Below the pieces are notes generated by a model. It ran no database searches. It was not told where the DNA came from and saw nothing but the letters and a program-made list of their open reading frames with translations. From positions 1 to 23,722 of the forward strand of contig CAZTLU010000022.1 of the NCBI GenBank assembly GCA_964614605.1: a DNA stretch of 23,722 nucleotides, read 5' to 3'. The position numbers were made by a program, and so were the translations under genes. Origin of the DNA: Fimenecus sp964614605. GTDB taxonomy: Bacteria; Bacillota; Clostridia; Oscillospirales; Acutalibacteraceae. Shown one piece after another: positions 6,931 through 14,627 of the stretch. Every line of letters starts with the position of its first letter. Within the stretch, counting starts at the first letter, position 1.

Positions 6931-6941
6931 TGTTTTTCTCC

Positions 6942-7685
6942 TTACTTTCTGTATTTTTCGGTGATTTCAAGCATTTCGTCGCTCAAAGTTCCGTCTTCCT
7001 TATATGCAACCAATTGAGCCTCAACCTTTAAGCCGTTTTTTGCTCCGCGCTTACCCTCAATGAGCACAAGCCAAGGTTGAGTATCGCCTTTTTTTGACAC
7101 AAAGCGAAGTCTTTTCGGCTCAATTCCGTTATTTCGCATTGCCACCATTGCGTCAAAAACTCGCTCCGGGCGGTGACATATGCAGAATTTACCGCCGAAT
7201 TTCAAAAGTCTTGCGGCACTTTTTGCAATCTCCTCAATATTGCAGGCAGTTTCGTGGCGGGCAAGTGTTGCGCCCTCGTCATCATTTTTTATTCCGCCAC
7301 CTGCGATTTTGTAAGGTGGATTCATTGTCACCAAATCAAATGAGCCCGCCTCAAAATCACTTACATTTTTCAAATCAATATTATGTACCGTAATTTTGTC
7401 CGTATCATTAAGAATAAGCGAACGGTGCATCTGTTCACAGGCGTTTTCTTGAATTTCAACAGCATCAATGGATTTGCATTTGCCGTCTCGAAGCCACAAA
7501 AACGGGATTATTCCGCAACCCGACCCGAAATCGCAGGCAATGTCATATTTTTTAGGACTTGCAAACGAGGCTAAAAGCATAGCGTCGGTGCCAAAGGTAT
7601 GTTGCTTTGAAACAACAAGGCCTGTACCCTCGCCCAAATCCTCGATATGCTCACCCTCGAAAAGCTGAATATTATCAGTCAACAT
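6942..7685 (-). CDS. trmN6: tRNA1(Val) (adenine-37-N6)-methyltransferase-like, class I SAM-dependent
   Basis: This YfiC/TrmN6-like N6-adenine methyltransferase probably modifies A37 of a valine tRNA. Visible features are an N-terminal HTFGTDAMLLASF substrate-side motif, the SAM-binding DFGSGCG (52-58), the acidic VEIQENA (76-82) that contacts the SAM ribose, and catalytic NPPY (122-125) typical of N6-adenine methylation. The ATG at 7685 has GAGG 8 bases upstream and overlaps the end of the mgtC-like gene by 11 bases, implying coupled translation. An ATG 15 bases earlier has no well-spaced ribosome binding site. The pairing with rsmI is common in Firmicutes. The exact tRNA target is inferred from family membership. 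Confidence 0.85.
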   Translation of the reverse strand: MLTDNIQLFEGEHIEDLGEGTGLVVSKQHTFGTDAMLLASFASPKKYDIACDFGSGCGIIPFLWLRDGKCKSIDAVEIQENACEQMHRSLILNDTDKITVHNIDLKNVSDFEAGSFDLVTMNPPYKIAGGGIKNDDEGATLARHETACNIEEIAKSAARLLKFGGKFCICHRPERVFDAMVAMRNNGIEPKRLRFVSKKGDTQPWLVLIEGKRGAKNGLKVEAQLVAYKEDGTLSDEMLEITEKYRK

Positions 7686-8409
7686 AAATATCCTCAACAT
7701 CCTCCATGCTTCTTATGGTGGTAACCATAAGAGCAAGTGAATCGTCATTTTTAGGGAATACAAGCACCTTTATAACAGAAGTGTCCTTGCGGCGCTTGAA
7801 TTTTACATCTTTTGCCTCGGTGTAAACAACTTCCATTGAATGAATGTTGCCGCCGCATTGCTTAATTGTTTTTGTGATTAAAGGAATTTGTGTTCCAATA
7901 TCTTTAATTTCAATAAATAAAAGCTTTCCCGCAGAGCCGCGCACAATAAATCTTTTAAGTGAGTTAAGTGTAAGATAAATTACAACGGTTGCCACAAGTG
8001 CTCCCGCAATAAATCCCGAGCCCACGGCAATACCTATACAAGAAACTGCCCATAGTGACGCGGCGGTGGTAAGACCCTTAACTGAAAAGCCCTCACGGAG
8101 AATTGTACCGGCACCAAGGAAACCGATACCGCTTAAAACCTGTGCACTCATTCGGGTAACATCAGCGGTTAAGCCCTGCTCTTTTGCAATATAAACTGAT
8201 GTGAGCATTACAAGTGCAGAGCCGACCGACACAAGAATATGAGTTCTGAAGCCTGCGGGACGGTGCGAGTGCTCACGCTCAAAGCCTATAATACCGCTAA
8301 GTAATGCCGCAAGTCCGATTTTAACGATTGCGTCAACTGTATAACGCACCTCATCAAAGCTCCAAAACCACGCTGCCGCATCCTTGACCCATTCCCAAAT
8401 TTCTGCCAA
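7675..8409 (-). CDS. MgtC/SapB family membrane protein
   Basis: This 244-residue inner-membrane protein has four to five hydrophobic segments in the first 155 residues and a soluble C-terminal domain (about 160-244) with an ACT-like strand-helix pattern. The family signature is clear: LSGIIGFEREHSHRPAGFRTH (38-57), VLSGIGFLGAGTILREG (91-107) and GLTTAASLW (112-120). MgtC-type proteins are tied to Mg2+ limitation and, in some bacteria, to F-type ATPase control; the role here is unknown. The start is a TTG at 8409 with AGGAG about 11 bases upstream, because no in-frame ATG fits the conserved N-terminus. It lies 19 bases after the pseudo-ATPase gene in the same operon. Confidence 0.9.
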   Translation of the reverse strand: MAEIWEWVKDAAAWFWSFDEVRYTVDAIVKIGLAALLSGIIGFEREHSHRPAGFRTHILVSVGSALVMLTSVYIAKEQGLTADVTRMSAQVLSGIGFLGAGTILREGFSVKGLTTAASLWAVSCIGIAVGSGFIAGALVATVVIYLTLNSLKRFIVRGSAGKLLFIEIKDIGTQIPLITKTIKQCGGNIHSMEVVYTEAKDVKFKRRKDTSVIKVLVFPKNDDSLALMVTTIRSMEDVEDIYVD

Positions 8410-8428
8410 CTGAACTCATCTCCTAAAA

Positions 8429-11218
8429 TTATATCTTTTTAAGTAATGGCAATACTGACAAAACAATGCTCCATACTGCCTGATACATAATAATCTGCCA
8501 AACGCCTATCTGTGCAAGTCCCGAAAGGAACGCAAGAAGCACAACGCCTGCTACGCCGAGGGAAGCCGCAACAAACTGAATGACGCGTGATACATTTACA
8601 AAATTATTTATCTCAAATGAGGCGTGAAGTGCCATAAGCATTGTTTTTATGCCACCGCGATGGATAATTTTCGCGTCGGTGCGTTCTGCCTCGTTATTTT
8701 TAACCTTTGTGAACATCTCGCCTGCAACGGGGTTAATAATTTTAACCACATTTGAGGGAAGACCGAATTCACGCTCAAGGAACTGCTCGGTAATATTTGC
8801 ATCAGATGTTCTGAAGAAGATTGTAAGACCGTCTTTTTCAAGCTCACGCATATATTTTGCAGTTTCTTCGTTTGCCTTATAAACAACAACAAACATTGCA
8901 GAAATTTTACCCTCAATTGCAAGATAAATCACATTTCTGCCGTTCTGCTTAAATTTTTCTTCAAGTTCTTTGTCGGGTACTTCAACATTATGATGAACAA
9001 GCAATTCACGGTTACCCACTAATACACGGTGATTGTGAATCCAGCAAGAGCAACCAAGCTTTTCTTCATAAGAAAGCGACTCAACGGGGAATAAAAGCTG
9101 ACGCTTGCCGTCAATTACGCCCTCAAAGATTTCTGCCATAACTCCGCCTGATGCAATAACAACTGATGCAGTATAAAGAATAGCCTCGTCAATGCGCATT
9201 TTGTGGTAAATCTTCATACCCTCAATATTGCAACCGCCTCTTTGGAAAGCATCGCAAGCATCAATTACAACACCGTTGGAGTTAACTGCATCTTCAACTG
9301 CACTATAACCGTTGATGATTGCGCCCTCGGCATTCAGCTTTTTGTTCACTGCACGAAGATTTACTGCCGCTGAAAGACCTGATGCCATGGGCATACCCAT
9401 AAGTACAACACCTGCAAGAGTGCTGAAGCCTGCAAAGGCATTTTTTGAAACAAATCCATAAATCACACCTGCAAGGACTGCCACAAATGCAACCGCTGGA
9501 ACTGCGATATTAAGAAGCGGGCCCGTAACCTCTGCCGAACGTGAAAGCTCAACAAAGCGTGCAGGAAAGCCGATTCTTGCGGAATATTTAATATCGGGGT
9601 CACCGAGCATAAGTCCGCGTGCGATTTCGTTTGCGGTATCCTCATGACCTATATTTTCAACACTATAAGGGGCATCGGTTTCTGCAATTACCTCAAAGTT
9701 TTCCGCATCGGTTTTGCAACGCACAAGCTCGCTGACCGCCTTCAAAATCATTGGAATAACTGCCGCACCCGCAATAAGACGCGCGGTGGATTCAACATTA
9801 TCAGTAAAGCCAAATCCTGCAAGGCACTGAATAATTCCCGCGATTGCAGAAACAGCGATTACCGAATCAATATCTGCCGTTTTATTTTTAAGCCCTGCAA
9901 TTGCATTTTTAAAGCTTGAAATATTAACTACACAAGCGCAAAGTAAAAGAAGTAACTGAACTGCAACATACACAAACTCATTGTTGCCGTAGATTTCAAA
10001 ATTACCGTTTTCGGCACCTGCAACGGCGGCTAAAATGCACATTACAAAGGCGATAAATGAGAGAACTGCAAGCTTTGCAACTATGCCCTTTTTCTCGGTT
10101 TCAAACACCTTGCGTACTGCTTTTTTGTCCTTTGGTCCGAAATATTCGCGGGCAACAGACACCTTTCGTCTTTCAAAACGACGCTTACGGCGTACGGGCT
10201 CTGCTTCAACATCAAGCTCTTCTTCGGGCTCGTCAACCTCTTGCTTGAAAATCAGACCGCTCTTGACGAATTCGTCAACAACACCCTTACGAGTTTCGCG
10301 AAGCTGTGCCTCTGCCTCTTCTTCGGACTGTTGCATTACGGACTCGTCGTCAATAAAGCCCTCAAACATAATCTGATTATCCTCTTCCCTGCCCGAAGAT
10401 GAAATCTCTTCTTTCGGAAGCATATCCTCTGCGGGAACGATTGTGGGTAAAGGCTCAAAGCCGTCAGTATCGGAGCTTGCGACTCTTTTCACCACAACAC
10501 CGGGGGTTTCAATGGTTTTCTGCGGTAATGAGGCAACAAGCGCTCGGTGCTCCTGTGTTTTTTCAAGATTCTGCACAGGCTTATTCATAAAATGCTTTCT
10601 GTATTTTTCTTCGCCAATAGCAGAGCTTGAAAGTGCTTCGCCGTCACCCGTTGTGGTGCGAACGACCTTATTTCCTAAATTATGAGAAATATTAGGATTA
10701 TATGCGCCGCGAATGTCAACCTCATTAAACATTCTCGTTTTTTCAATTGAAATTTGACTGTCTGCAGGCTTGATTTCGGGCTTTTTCTCGATTTCAGGCA
10801 GTTCTTCGGGGATTTCTTCTGCCTCTACACTTATAAGCACACCGTCGTCAACAAGGCCAATCTGACCGTCATCGGTAACAGATACGGCAACTTCATTTCC
10901 CTCGGGCTCATTCATGTTAAGCTCGGGGATTTTTATTTCAAATTTCTTTTCTTCCTTTTTCGGCGCGGGAGCAACCGGCTTGATTACCACCGTTTTTTCC
11001 TCTGCCCTCTGCTCTTTCACAGCCTCTGCCTTTACGGATTCAGACTTTTTAGGAGTTGTCGCCTTTACAGGCTCCTCCGCCTTGGGCTCTGCGCCCATAA
11101 TGTCTGCGAGAAGCGCGTCAATGCGTGCAGAAGAATATTCCTCTACAGTGCCTTCCCCGTTATATGTTTTTGCAGATTCAAGAATATCGTCAATTAACGA
11201 TTCAGGTATTTTTGCCAT
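8429..11218 (-). CDS. Degenerate P-type-ATPase-like membrane protein with long disordered N-terminus (pseudoenzyme)
   Basis: The 929-residue protein has three parts. Residues 1-375 are low-complexity, rich in Glu, Lys, Pro and Val, and probably disordered and cytosolic. Residues 380-500 and 568-620 carry about six membrane segments, and two more lie at about 875-927. Residues 621-863 resemble the P and N domains of P1B-type pumps, including VLVGNRELL (732-740). Key catalytic motifs are altered: the phosphorylation loop reads VIDACDAF (Asp653 kept, but DKTGT lost), TGDN reads TSDAN (804-808), GDGxND is absent, the metal-site CPC is MGMP (607-610), and no TGE motif is found in the short A-domain region. 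It is therefore unlikely to pump ions. The frame is intact over 2.8 kb and sits in an rRNA/tRNA-modification operon, so it is maintained, perhaps as a scaffold or sensor. Confidence 0.75.
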   Translation of the reverse strand: MAKIPESLIDDILESAKTYNGEGTVEEYSSARIDALLADIMGAEPKAEEPVKATTPKKSESVKAEAVKEQRAEEKTVVIKPVAPAPKKEEKKFEIKIPELNMNEPEGNEVAVSVTDDGQIGLVDDGVLISVEAEEIPEELPEIEKKPEIKPADSQISIEKTRMFNEVDIRGAYNPNISHNLGNKVVRTTTGDGEALSSSAIGEEKYRKHFMNKPVQNLEKTQEHRALVASLPQKTIETPGVVVKRVASSDTDGFEPLPTIVPAEDMLPKEEISSSGREEDNQIMFEGFIDDESVMQQSEEEAEAQLRETRKGVVDEFVKSGLIFKQEVDEPEEELDVEAEPVRRKRRFERRKVSVAREYFGPKDKKAVRKVFETEKKGIVAKLAVLSFIAFVMCILAAVAGAENGNFEIYGNNEFVYVAVQLLLLLCACVVNISSFKNAIAGLKNKTADIDSVIAVSAIAGIIQCLAGFGFTDNVESTARLIAGAAVIPMILKAVSELVRCKTDAENFEVIAETDAPYSVENIGHEDTANEIARGLMLGDPDIKYSARIGFPARFVELSRSAEVTGPLLNIAVPAVAFVAVLAGVIYGFVSKNAFAGFSTLAGVVLMGMPMASGLSAAVNLRAVNKKLNAEGAIINGYSAVEDAVNSNGVVIDACDAFQRGGCNIEGMKIYHKMRIDEAILYTASVVIASGGVMAEIFEGVIDGKRQLLFPVESLSYEEKLGCSCWIHNHRVLVGNRELLVHHNVEVPDKELEEKFKQNGRNVIYLAIEGKISAMFVVVYKANEETAKYMRELEKDGLTIFFRTSDANITEQFLEREFGLPSNVVKIINPVAGEMFTKVKNNEAERTDAKIIHRGGIKTMLMALHASFEINNFVNVSRVIQFVAASLGVAGVVLLAFLSGLAQIGVWQIIMYQAVWSIVLSVLPLLKKI

Positions 11219-11260
11219 AATAAAATTCCCCCGAATTATTTATTATAGTTTTAATTTAAA

Positions 11261-12034
11261 TTATTTTCTTCGATATGAAAATTCGTACATCAAAATGCCT
11301 CCGGCAACGGACGCATTTAATGAATTGATTTGCCCTTTCATTTTGAGTGAAATTATAAAATCACACTTTTCACGGATAATTCTGCTCATACCGTCGCCCT
11401 CGGAGCCGATTACAAGCACCGCCGCACCATCAAGATTTACTGAACGCACATCCTCGCCGCCCATATCGGCACCGTAAACCCACATTCCTTTTTCTTTAAG
11501 TTCATCAAGAGTTGACGCAAGATTTGCAACGCGGGCAACCTTCATATATTCAAGGGCCCCTGCACTTGTTTTACCCACGGTATAGTTGAGCGATGCGCTT
11601 CTGCGCTTTGGAATGATAATTCCGTGAACGCCCGCCGCCTCGGCAGTACGGATAATTGCACCTAAATTGTGAGGGTCTTCAATTCCGTCACAAACCACAA
11701 TGAAGGGGGCTTCGCCACGCTCTTCGGCAACTGCCAAAATTTCTTCAACTGTTGAATAATCGTGAGCAGCACAGATTGCCGCAACGCCCTGATGATTAGC
11801 TTGTCCGCACATAAAGTCAAGCTTTTTGCGGTCAACCTCTTTTACAACTGCGCCTTTTTCACGGCATTCGCCGATAATTTTGCCAACAGAACCGCCTTTT
11901 TCACCGCGTACAACATAGAGTGTGTCAATCTCGCGACCCGATTTTATAAGCTCGGTTACGGCATTTCTGCCGATTATTAAATCCTTTTGTCTTTCTTCTT
12001 GAAATTTGTCGAATTTCTCTGTTTTTTTATCCAT
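11261..12034 (-). CDS. rlmB: 23S rRNA (guanosine-2'-O-)-methyltransferase RlmB, TrmH/SpoU family
   Basis: This SPOUT methyltransferase 2'-O-methylates a guanosine in 23S rRNA (G2251 in E. coli). It has an N-terminal substrate-binding domain (about 17-90, with DLIIGRNAVTELI) and a C-terminal knot domain with the three SpoU motifs: IEDPHNLGAIIRTAEAAG (118-135), IGSEGDGMS (209-217) and LNASVAGGILMYE (239-251). The ATG at 12034 has GGAG 8 bases upstream; an earlier in-frame ATG at 12055 has no ribosome binding site. It is the first gene of the minus-strand operon that continues through rsmI, with a good promoter at 12083-12111. The exact RlmB versus other TrmH paralog assignment is by sequence pattern. 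Confidence 0.92.
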   Translation of the reverse strand: MDKKTEKFDKFQEERQKDLIIGRNAVTELIKSGREIDTLYVVRGEKGGSVGKIIGECREKGAVVKEVDRKKLDFMCGQANHQGVAAICAAHDYSTVEEILAVAEERGEAPFIVVCDGIEDPHNLGAIIRTAEAAGVHGIIIPKRRSASLNYTVGKTSAGALEYMKVARVANLASTLDELKEKGMWVYGADMGGEDVRSVNLDGAAVLVIGSEGDGMSRIIREKCDFIISLKMKGQINSLNASVAGGILMYEFSYRRK

Positions 12035-12082
12035 TTGTTTTCTCCGTAAAGACATAATTACACATAATATTTTTAATAATTC

Positions 12083-12111
12083 ATTATAACAAAAAATCCC
12101 TTGTATTACAA
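12083..12111 (-). promoter_or_regulatory. Promoter of the rlmB-rsmI operon
   Basis: On the minus strand there is a -35 TTGTAA (12106-12111), a 17-base spacer and a consensus -10 TATAAT (12083-12088). The -35 lies inside the hairpin at 12092-12120. Confidence 0.65.
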
Positions 12112-12120
12112 GAGATTTTT
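12092..12120. terminator. Bidirectional hairpin, possible terminator overlapping the rlmB promoter
   Basis: Fourteen-base arms starting AAAAATCCCTTGTA and ending TACAAGAGATTTTT pair with one mismatch around a single central T. T-runs flank it on both strands. It could stop transcripts arriving from the transposase side, or act as an operator because it covers the rlmB -35 box. Confidence 0.5.
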
Positions 12121-12201
12121 AACAATATATTGTGTTTTATAGAGAGTTTTTGCATTGATTAAATGGATATTTTGTATTTTGATTTATACCGAATTTTAAA
12201 A

Positions 12202-12274
12202 ATGTCATTCTGAGGAACAAAGTGACGAAGAATCTCAAAACGGAAGAGATTTTTCGCTTCGCTCAGAATGACAT
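12202..12274. repeat. MITE-like inverted repeat
   Basis: The 73-base unit has perfect 13-bp terminal inverted repeats, ATGTCATTCTGAG (12202-12214) and CTCAGAATGACAT (12262-12274), and an inner partial palindrome around GAATCTC/GAGATTT. The CATTCTGAG...GAATCTC type of repeat is widespread in bacterial genomes. There is no coding capacity. Confidence 0.7.
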
Positions 12275-12317
12275 AAAACAAATTACCTCAATAGCTCATT
12301 TATTCTGCTTTCGGGTT

Positions 12318-12340
12318 AATCAGGGGACGGTTCTCTGATT
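12318..12340. repeat. REP-like element downstream of the RAYT gene
   Basis: Arms AATCAG (12318-12323) and CTGATT (12335-12340) enclose the core GGGGACGGTTCT (12323-12334). It ends 2 bases before the transposase stop codon and is inverted relative to the copies at 13125-13256. Confidence 0.75.
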
Positions 12341-12341
12341 G

Positions 12342-13088
12342 CTACGACTTTCGCACAATATAATAACTAGCCCCTGTCAATCTGCTGATTTGTCTAATTG
12401 ACAAACCATTTTGTTTAAAAATTGCAATATATTCATCTCGACTTTTAGAATCGAGCTTTTGAAATTCTGCTGAATTTTCGCAATTTGAAACTCTCTTGAT
12501 AATCCGTTTTGCCTGTTCGTCAGTTACACGGATTTTTGGTGCATCTTCAACTTCAAGACACTTGTCAAAATTTGCAGTATGATTGTACCTTTCAAACTCT
12601 TTCTTTGAAATCATATCGAATACAAAACCAGTATCAACTAACCACGATTTTGTGATGTATTCTTGATAACTGCTATATTTGTAATCTTCGATATTTTTGC
12701 ATATTCCTGCTTTGGTTGGATTTTGATGTATGTATCTTAACACCATTAAGAAATATGCGTCATCTTCTACAGGCTCGCTTTTGAAACGGTCTTGGAACAA
12801 GTGACCTACTCTTTGATATTTCACATTAAACCAATACACATACCGACCGCCGATTCTTTTAAAAACTTGTTCAATCGGCTCTTTTTCGGGTTTAATCAAC
12901 AAATGTATATGATTATTCATAAGGCAGTAAGCGAATAACTTAAACTCACTTACTGCCTTACTTTCTTGTAATATTTGAATAAACTTTTCGCAGTCCTCTG
13001 TATCTTCAAATATCTGCTGTTGGTTTATTCCTCGAAGCATTACGTGATATATTCCGCTTTCACTTTTCTTTCGCGCTTGTCTTGGCAT
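12342..13088 (-). CDS. REP-associated tyrosine transposase (RAYT, Y1_Tnp family)
   Basis: This single-strand-specific HUH-type transposase family acts on palindromic REP sequences. The 248-residue protein opens with PRQARKKSESGIYHVMLRG, the usual RAYT start. The HUH pair is His60/His62 in MNNHIHLLIKP, and the candidate nucleophile is Tyr119 in LRYIHQNPTKAG, followed by YKYSSYQEY. A C-terminal stretch (SIRQISRLTGASYYIVRKS) looks like a helix-turn-helix, probably for REP recognition. The frame is intact. The ATG at 13088 has GGTGAT upstream. REP-like cores flank both sides (12318-12340 and 13125-13256) in opposite orientations, the classic domesticated arrangement. Unlike IS200, there is no TnpB partner. 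Confidence 0.88.
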   Translation of the reverse strand: MPRQARKKSESGIYHVMLRGINQQQIFEDTEDCEKFIQILQESKAVSEFKLFAYCLMNNHIHLLIKPEKEPIEQVFKRIGGRYVYWFNVKYQRVGHLFQDRFKSEPVEDDAYFLMVLRYIHQNPTKAGICKNIEDYKYSSYQEYITKSWLVDTGFVFDMISKKEFERYNHTANFDKCLEVEDAPKIRVTDEQAKRIIKRVSNCENSAEFQKLDSKSRDEYIAIFKQNGLSIRQISRLTGASYYIVRKS

Positions 13089-13124
13089 TTTTCATCACCA
13101 AGAGAATTATATCAAATTATAACG

Positions 13125-13256
13125 CTTTAGTCAACACATAGAACCGTCCCCTGTGCACAAATCATCGGACACAGAAGAACCGTCCCCTTGTGTTTTAGTC
13201 AACACATGTTTTAGTCAACACATAGAACCGTCCCCTGTGCACTCTCCCCTGTGCAC
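13125..13256. repeat. REP-like cluster upstream of the RAYT gene
   Basis: Three copies of AGAACCGTCCCC lie at 13140-13151, 13176-13187 and 13224-13235, each between short complementary arms: CACA/TGTG, ACACA/TGTGT and CACA/TGTG. A direct repeat TTTAGTCAACACAT occurs three times, and TCCCCTGTGCAC is repeated again at 13245-13256. The cluster appears to have grown by partial tandem duplication. Confidence 0.8.
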
Positions 13257-13263
13257 TCCAAAA

Positions 13264-14187
13264 TTATTCTATACAATAACGATATGCAAAAACATTATTA
13301 TATGCAATTTTTTCATATCTGTCTAAGGATAAATACCCCGTGTAAGGATAGGGCACTAAAACAAAAAACAAGTCACCATTCAGCCTGTTAACGCCTTCCA
13401 TTTCAATGTCTATTTTAACTTTATCCTTCATTTTTATTTTCCCATAAAGATAATTACAATCATTTATTTTTTGTACTTCATCACCTTGAATTACAAAGAT
13501 TATAAAGGGAAAATCATCATTTTGATGTTGCTCATATTCACTTTTAAACTTTTCGCCTAAATATATTTTTTCAATATCAAATGCTAATTCAAAAAAACAA
13601 TTCATATAGCTCTTTTTATTTTCTGTAACATGCAAGAACTCTGATTGCTCAATTTTGTTGGGCAAAATATTAGCAATGTTTAAATTATAATCTTGCTTCA
13701 TTTTTAAACCAGTATTAATACCCAATCTTAAAATGTCATATACTATTTGACTATTGTTGTTTAGCTTTGTTATATTTTTAATTAAAAAGGCTACATCGTG
13801 CATAGATTTATTTATGTTACTAATTCGGATGACAACTTCTGCACTAGTTATTTCATCCTTGCTATCCTGTAGTCTAACATTAAATTTATCATCTTTTACA
13901 TACTTACCCTCTTTTTTTATTTCAAAAAAAGCCTTTTCATAGTTATCCAACATCATTATTTCTATTTCAAAAGGCACATCGGATTGATAAGTAATGTTCA
14001 TCTTGATATCTATAGCTTGCGAGTCCGTATTAATACAATAAATTTTTTCTTCATCGATATTTAGCAACTTATAACTTGTTGTGATGCTATATTGTTTTAC
14101 ATTCGCGTTTTCACAGGCTGAAAGCATAAAAATCAATTCTCCTAACAATATTAATGTAATTAACAAAAAAACTATTCTTTTATTCAA
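13264..14187 (-). CDS. Putative lipoprotein of unknown function
   Basis: I do not recognise the family. The 307-residue product has a lipoprotein signal peptide: NKR start, hydrophobic LLITLILLGELIFM, and a lipobox LSAC with Cys25 as the acylated residue. It should therefore be anchored on the outer face of the membrane. The mature part is rich in Lys, Asn, Ile and Asp, with alternating strand-like segments and no clear motif. The start is a TTG at 14187 with GAGG about 10 bases upstream. The gene and its 5' flank are clearly more AT-rich than the neighbours, and it borders the REP cluster, so horizontal acquisition is plausible. It has no operon partner. Confidence 0.75.
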   Translation of the reverse strand: MNKRIVFLLITLILLGELIFMLSACENANVKQYSITTSYKLLNIDEEKIYCINTDSQAIDIKMNITYQSDVPFEIEIMMLDNYEKAFFEIKKEGKYVKDDKFNVRLQDSKDEITSAEVVIRISNINKSMHDVAFLIKNITKLNNNSQIVYDILRLGINTGLKMKQDYNLNIANILPNKIEQSEFLHVTENKKSYMNCFFELAFDIEKIYLGEKFKSEYEQHQNDDFPFIIFVIQGDEVQKINDCNYLYGKIKMKDKVKIDIEMEGVNRLNGDLFFVLVPYPYTGYLSLDRYEKIAYNNVFAYRYCIE

Positions 14188-14627
14188 AATTAAAAACCTC
14201 TATTATTAATACCTTTCCTATACTATAATACTTTTTATAATGTATTAATATTTTTTGAATATGCCATAATATAAATTTTTACAAAAGATAAAATTATTAA
14301 CAAAACAAGCATCGTTATATCATTGTAACGAAAAATCATTATTTTTATAATACAGGAGCATAATCGACCCTCTATTAAAACCGTTTCTAAACTTTCAAAA
14401 AATATATCAATTATACCTTTTCAGCGTATTACACTATACTATATCGAAATCTAAAGCGTTTTTGTGACATTTATTTTTAAAAAATTTAATTTTTTATCTA
14501 TCTTCATATAAAAAATGATTTAGTTGTGAAATTTAATTTTTGAACAACTTGTATAGAGGCGATATCTTGGTGACAATTTAAAACAAATACAGCGGGAGCA
14601 AGCAAGCCCCCGCCCTACTGTTTCATT
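14188..14627. other. AT-rich intergenic region
   Basis: This 440-base stretch holds no reading frame I would defend. It is strongly AT-rich, with a short direct repeat AAATTTAATTTTT at 14482-14494 and 14529-14541. The GC-rich hairpin at 14592-14618 is the only clear structure. AT-rich promoter-like boxes for the lipoprotein gene may exist near 14210-14240 but are too degenerate to call. Confidence 0.6.
14592..14618 (-). terminator. GC-rich hairpin downstream of the GatD-like gene, possible terminator
   Basis: On the minus strand GCGGGGG and TCCCGC pair imperfectly around TTGC-rich loop bases, followed by TGTATTTGTTTT. It lies 10 bases after the GatD-like stop. The unit begins GTAGGG like the repeat at 217-291, so it may be a member of a related palindromic repeat family. 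Confidence 0.45.

Noticed and set aside
10035..10376. 113-residue Ser-rich plus-strand frame
   Set aside because: It is an antisense shadow of the Glu-rich low-complexity part of the pseudo-ATPase.
10914..11477. 187-residue open frame on the plus strand opposite the pseudo-ATPase N-terminus and the rlmB end
   Set aside because: It crosses two well-supported minus-strand genes, has a serine/proline-biased composition that mirrors Glu/Lys-rich coding on the other strand, and has no matching ribosome binding site.
13125..13256. Possible CRISPR array near the transposase
   Set aside because: The copies are irregularly spaced, palindromic, and include an inverted copy on the other side of the gene. 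This fits REP elements, not CRISPR.
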